A stretch of 6,429 nucleotides of DNA from NCBI GenBank assembly GCA_029555925.1, contig JAKPQU010000253.1, positions 1 through 6,429 on the forward strand. The letters run 5' to 3'. The notes beneath the pieces are model-generated. The model was not told where the DNA came from. It made no database searches and worked only from the letters and a program-made list of their open reading frames with translations. The position numbers and the translations under genes are program-made. Origin of the DNA: Bacillota bacterium (lineage in GTDB: Bacteria; Eremiobacterota; SpSt-956; JAKJGF01). Shown here piece by piece: positions 5,320 through 6,429 of the stretch (position 1 is the first letter of the stretch; the number at the start of each line of letters is the position of its first letter).

Positions 5320-6297
5320 ATGGATACACCGGAAAGAATTATACACCTTCTCAAGAGACTTTCTTCTCTCTCTGAAAAAGGTAGATTAAGTGTTACAGAG
5401 CTTTCAAAAGACTTCGGAGTGTCAAGAAGAACTATTTACCGTGATATTGAAGAACTGAGCCTGTCAGGCATACCTGTATATCTGGATAACGGCATAAGGA
5501 TTTCAAATAATTTCAAGTTTTTTCCTTCTTTTGAATTTACCTCAAGGGAATTGCTTGCCATGCTGACACTTCTGGAAGTGCCTGAAAAACAGGAAAGTTA
5601 TCCCTATATAAAAGAAGTAAATTCCATCAGAGAAAAATTTTTCACATCCATATTACGTTCCAGACCTGATTACCCGGATATCATAGAAAATAAAGTGGAA
5701 ATGGATGTAAGGAGCTATTATCCCTTTGAACAGGAAATTTTTGAACTTCTGGAAGAAGGCATGGAAAAAAGACAGACCCTTTTAATGGAATATTATTCCA
5801 TGGAAAGAAATGATATTACGGAAAGAAAATATGATCCCTATGTGGTGTTTTTCAGAAGACATGGCTGGTACAGTGTCGGTTACTGTCATCTCCGCAAGGA
5901 TGTAAGAAATTTTAAACTTGATCGTATAAAATCCCTGAAATTTACAGGCGAAACCTATGAAATGCCTGAAAAATTTTCCCTGGAAGAGTATTATGCCGGC
6001 TCATGGGAACTCTTTAAAACAGGGGATAAACAGATAGATATTAAAGTAAAATTCACCGGCTCTGCGGCACGTATAGTCAAATCAGGTAAAAGGCATCACA
6101 GCCAGCAGATAGAAGAATTACCCGACGGCTCGATCATATATTCAGTTACCCTGGGGGACTGGAAAGAGTTTTCCATATGGCTTGGAGGTTTCGGCTCCAG
6201 TGTAGAAGTTCTTGAACCGGAAGAACTCAGGGAATATATGATAAAAGAAGCGGAAAAGATTCTGGAGATTTATCGGAAGTTTGACAACCTTTGGTAA
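5320..6297 (+). CDS. WYL-domain transcriptional regulator (DeoR-type HTH, WYL, WCX)
   Basis: This 325-aa protein has the standard three-part WYL architecture. A winged HTH_11 domain occupies about 6-60, with recognition helix FGVSRRTIYRDI (32-43). A WYL domain at about 135-210 contains the WYSVGYC core (183-189) and NFKLDRI (197-203). A WCX domain at about 235-310 contains GDWKEFSIWLGGFG. WYL domains sense ligands, often nucleic acid or nucleotide signals, and relatives such as BrxR and CapW repress phage-defence operons. The ATG at 5320 has AGGA 5 nt upstream within AAGAAAGGA. The gene starts 73 nt after the methyltransferase in the same direction and ends at a strong terminator, so it is probably the last gene of this unit. 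It may control the methyltransferase, the whole operon, or the dyads over the nearby RNA promoter; the sequence does not decide between these. Confidence 0.92.
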   Translation: MDTPERIIHLLKRLSSLSEKGRLSVTELSKDFGVSRRTIYRDIEELSLSGIPVYLDNGIRISNNFKFFPSFEFTSRELLAMLTLLEVPEKQESYPYIKEVNSIREKFFTSILRSRPDYPDIIENKVEMDVRSYYPFEQEIFELLEEGMEKRQTLLMEYYSMERNDITERKYDPYVVFFRRHGWYSVGYCHLRKDVRNFKLDRIKSLKFTGETYEMPEKFSLEEYYAGSWELFKTGDKQIDIKVKFTGSAARIVKSGKRHHSQQIEELPDGSIIYSVTLGDWKEFSIWLGGFGSSVEVLEPEELREYMIKEAEKILEIYRKFDNLW

Positions 6298-6333
6298 AAA
6301 AATGAGGTTTTCTTTTTAGAAAACCTCATTTTT
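6298..6333. terminator. Intrinsic terminator, bidirectional
   Basis: A perfect 16-bp stem (6298-6313 with 6318-6333) closes a TTTT loop, with core TGAGGTTTTCT/AGAAAACCTCA. An A-run on the left and a T-run on the right would let it work on both strands. It begins at the base after the WYL stop codon and ends the deacetylase-methyltransferase-WYL unit. Confidence 0.9.
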
Positions 6334-6391
6334 ATTAAAGTTTTATTTTTTTTAAAAAAAATTCCACGTGCTACGTAATATAAAATATAGC

Positions 6392-6420
6392 TTGACTTTG
6401 TAGAATAAATATTGTATAAT
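6392..6420 (+). promoter_or_regulatory. Consensus sigma70 promoter reading out of the window
   Basis: TTGACT (6392-6397), a 17-bp spacer and TATAAT (6415-6420) form a near-perfect promoter. Transcription would begin near 6427, so the gene it serves lies beyond the right edge. Between the terminator and this site there is only a T8A8 tract (6346-6361) and a trace of heptad-like sequence (ACGTGCTACGTAA near 6365). Confidence 0.8.
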
Positions 6421-6429
6421 ATTATTGCT

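Overview
The window is AT-rich bacterial DNA with compact genes, Shine-Dalgarno sites, near-consensus sigma70 promoters and N-terminal secretion signals. The taxon cannot be fixed from the sequence. No phage, transposase or CRISPR genes are present.

Layout. Positions 1-208 are non-coding. They hold an extended -10 promoter candidate and two inverted blocks of a 7-bp repeat. Next comes a two-gene unit (209-2306): a membrane-anchored protein with duplicated Tim44-like and zinc-ribbon modules, then a small secreted protein built of 17-residue beta repeats. A 427-bp non-coding region (2307-2733) follows. Finally three genes run in one direction (2734-6297): a secreted PIG-L/LmbE-type deacetylase, a D12-class DNA adenine methyltransferase with a large insert, and a WYL transcription factor. 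They end at a 16-bp-stem terminator. A consensus promoter at the right edge starts the next unit.

The most remarkable item lies on the minus strand of the 427-bp region. A consensus promoter (TTGACA, 17 bp, TATGAT) drives a predicted RNA of about 138 nt that carries all the parts of a tRNA elbow in permuted order. The T arm and 3' acceptor strand come first, then a 7-nt linker, then the 5' acceptor strand and D arm. The acceptor strands match over 7 bp, the tertiary-contact bases are canonical, and the two ends of the RNA are complementary where the anticodon arm should be. Two perfect dyads cover the promoter. It looks like a circularly permuted, or two-piece, tRNA or tRNA-like RNA gene with its own regulation.

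A second theme is a dispersed heptanucleotide repeat (consensus CGTNACG). It occurs in at least four places between genes, in both orientations, and has entered the end of the methyltransferase reading frame.

How the genes may work together is inference. The first two proteins are probably envelope-associated. The deacetylase acts outside the cytoplasm. The methyltransferase and WYL regulator form a DNA-modification and regulation pair of the kind seen near defence loci, but no restriction nuclease is visible.
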